From positions 4,769,001 through 4,833,000 of the forward strand of contig WPIO01000017.1 in NCBI GenBank assembly GCA_009760855.2: a stretch of 64,000 bases of DNA, read 5' to 3'. The position numbers were made by a program, and so were the translations under genes. Positions 63,140 through 64,000 of the stretch are shown here, one piece after another. The DNA is from Cristatella mucedo (lineage: Eukaryota > Bryozoa > Phylactolaemata > Cristatellidae). The notes beneath the pieces are model-generated. The model saw only the letters and a program-made list of their open reading frames with translations. It was not told where the DNA came from and did no database searches. How positions within the stretch are numbered: the first letter of the stretch is position 1; every line of letters starts with the position of its first letter.

Positions 63140-64000
63140 GCGCTAGTGCAATACTGTAATTGTGGGCGGTGTGTAAATTAAGCCTACGTAGCAACACGTA
63201 AGCAAATTTTCAGTACGAGTGTGTTAATATGTGCTAAAATGCAGCAACATACCTTGTTCATCTAGTCGACACCTAATTCTATCCCTATTAACTAGCTTCC
63301 TAATAGCAGCCTTCAGGCTGTGAGCCGGGTACCCGTGTAGGGGTGAATGGATCCTCAAAGGTCGAACGCTTACTATGTATCTTAAACAAAGGGTCACCGA
63401 TACTTTTTCGCTAGCGTGCACTGCCCTTTGTAGTGGTCCATCAGCAGCACAGAAGTAGATTTATGGTTCCTAGAGGGCTGAGAAAGCGAGATGTGAAAAA
63501 CCCTCCCACAGGACTGGCTCATTATGTTTGGTGCTCACATAAACAACTGTATTGCTAGTCTGAGAGGTACTCGTGTGTCAAGTGTGGGCCAGAAGGTCAT
63601 GACCGACTTGTTGTGCAGAGTGCACCAGGCACAAACGGAACAAGCTGAGCTGGCACTGAGATTGGTCAGGGTCGTTTGAGACATTAGCTTTCCACAGGTT
63701 CAGGTGGATACCAGATGTCATCTAGCTGACGCAAGATATCACCGAGGAATGAATAACAGAGAGCAGATCGTAACATCACATCCGATCATATGTGTTGCAC
63801 TAGTGGATGAAGCTGACTAATTGCCCCATCCGTGCTCACTTAGTTCACTGCTAGGTGATGTGCAGTTTCTATGCGAGTGGCGCAGTGGTCAGTGAAATGA
63901 GCTAAACAAGCTAAAGTAAAGCGAGCTGCAGAGGCGAATAAGACATGCCCAGCCACAAGGCTATGGCATTTTTTACGGCTTCTCGCCTGCCAGATGATAT
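63140..64000. other. no feature recognised
   Basis: No exon, repeat family or RNA gene could be supported in the last 860 bases. Confidence 0.5.

Overview
This is a window of animal nuclear DNA. Split genes with GT–AG introns, ORF2-type non-LTR retrotransposon copies, tRNA-derived SINEs, DNA-transposon remnants and very long dinucleotide tracts rule out a bacterial or viral replicon. The two genes recognised are an L1CAM/neuroglian-type adhesion receptor and CEP192 (the SPD-2 family centrosome scaffold), which together point to a bilaterian. Short introns (about 85–110 bp in places), family-level divergence from vertebrate and fly proteins and the repeat content suggest an invertebrate. The phylum cannot be fixed from the sequence. 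Planarians and schistosomes are reported to have lost CEP192, which argues mildly against a flatworm.

Layout. Positions 1–2253 hold no exon I can support and probably belong to an upstream intron of the first gene. Positions 2254–10323 hold the 3' half of the L1CAM/neuroglian-family gene on the plus strand: 11 exons whose splice phases agree throughout, running from the end of the first fibronectin III domain through FN3-2 to FN3-5, the membrane span, an ankyrin-binding-like motif and a C-terminal PDZ ligand. Positions 10324 to about 23000 are mostly intergenic: retrotransposon and SINE debris, a CpG-rich block at 17.1–18.4 kb, and a long but mutated CR1/L2-like LINE at 19.7–23.0 kb. From about 23 or 26.9 kb to at least 62.5 kb runs a CEP192 orthologue on the plus strand. 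I assembled about 31 exons (around 2,380 codons) with agreeing phases. They comprise a low-complexity acidic and Ser/Ala-rich N-terminal half, a conserved block resembling the Aurora A-binding region of vertebrate CEP192, one giant exon of about 660 codons, and a series of ASH/PapD-like beta-sandwich domains. Two or three linking exons (near 41–43 kb and 56.3–59.0 kb) and the very 5' and 3' ends are unresolved.

The two genes are not a pathway unit. One acts at the cell surface, binding neighbouring cells and, inside, ankyrin. The other organises pericentriolar material and centriole duplication. The introns are a museum of mobile DNA: at least two LINE families, two or three SINE families (one sharing its tail with a LINE), a hAT element with SPIN-like ends, and fragments resembling pogo/mariner elements.

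I found no prokaryote-style defence system, CRISPR array or gene cluster. The most interesting observations are a SPIN-like hAT element, two probable GC–AG introns in CEP192, a furin-type site in the third FN3 domain of the L1-type protein, an exon fragment copied into a neighbouring intron beside a LINE, and two LINE copies that share the same loss of the reverse-transcriptase Asp-Asp pair. Homology statements rest on remembered family sequences; no search was run.
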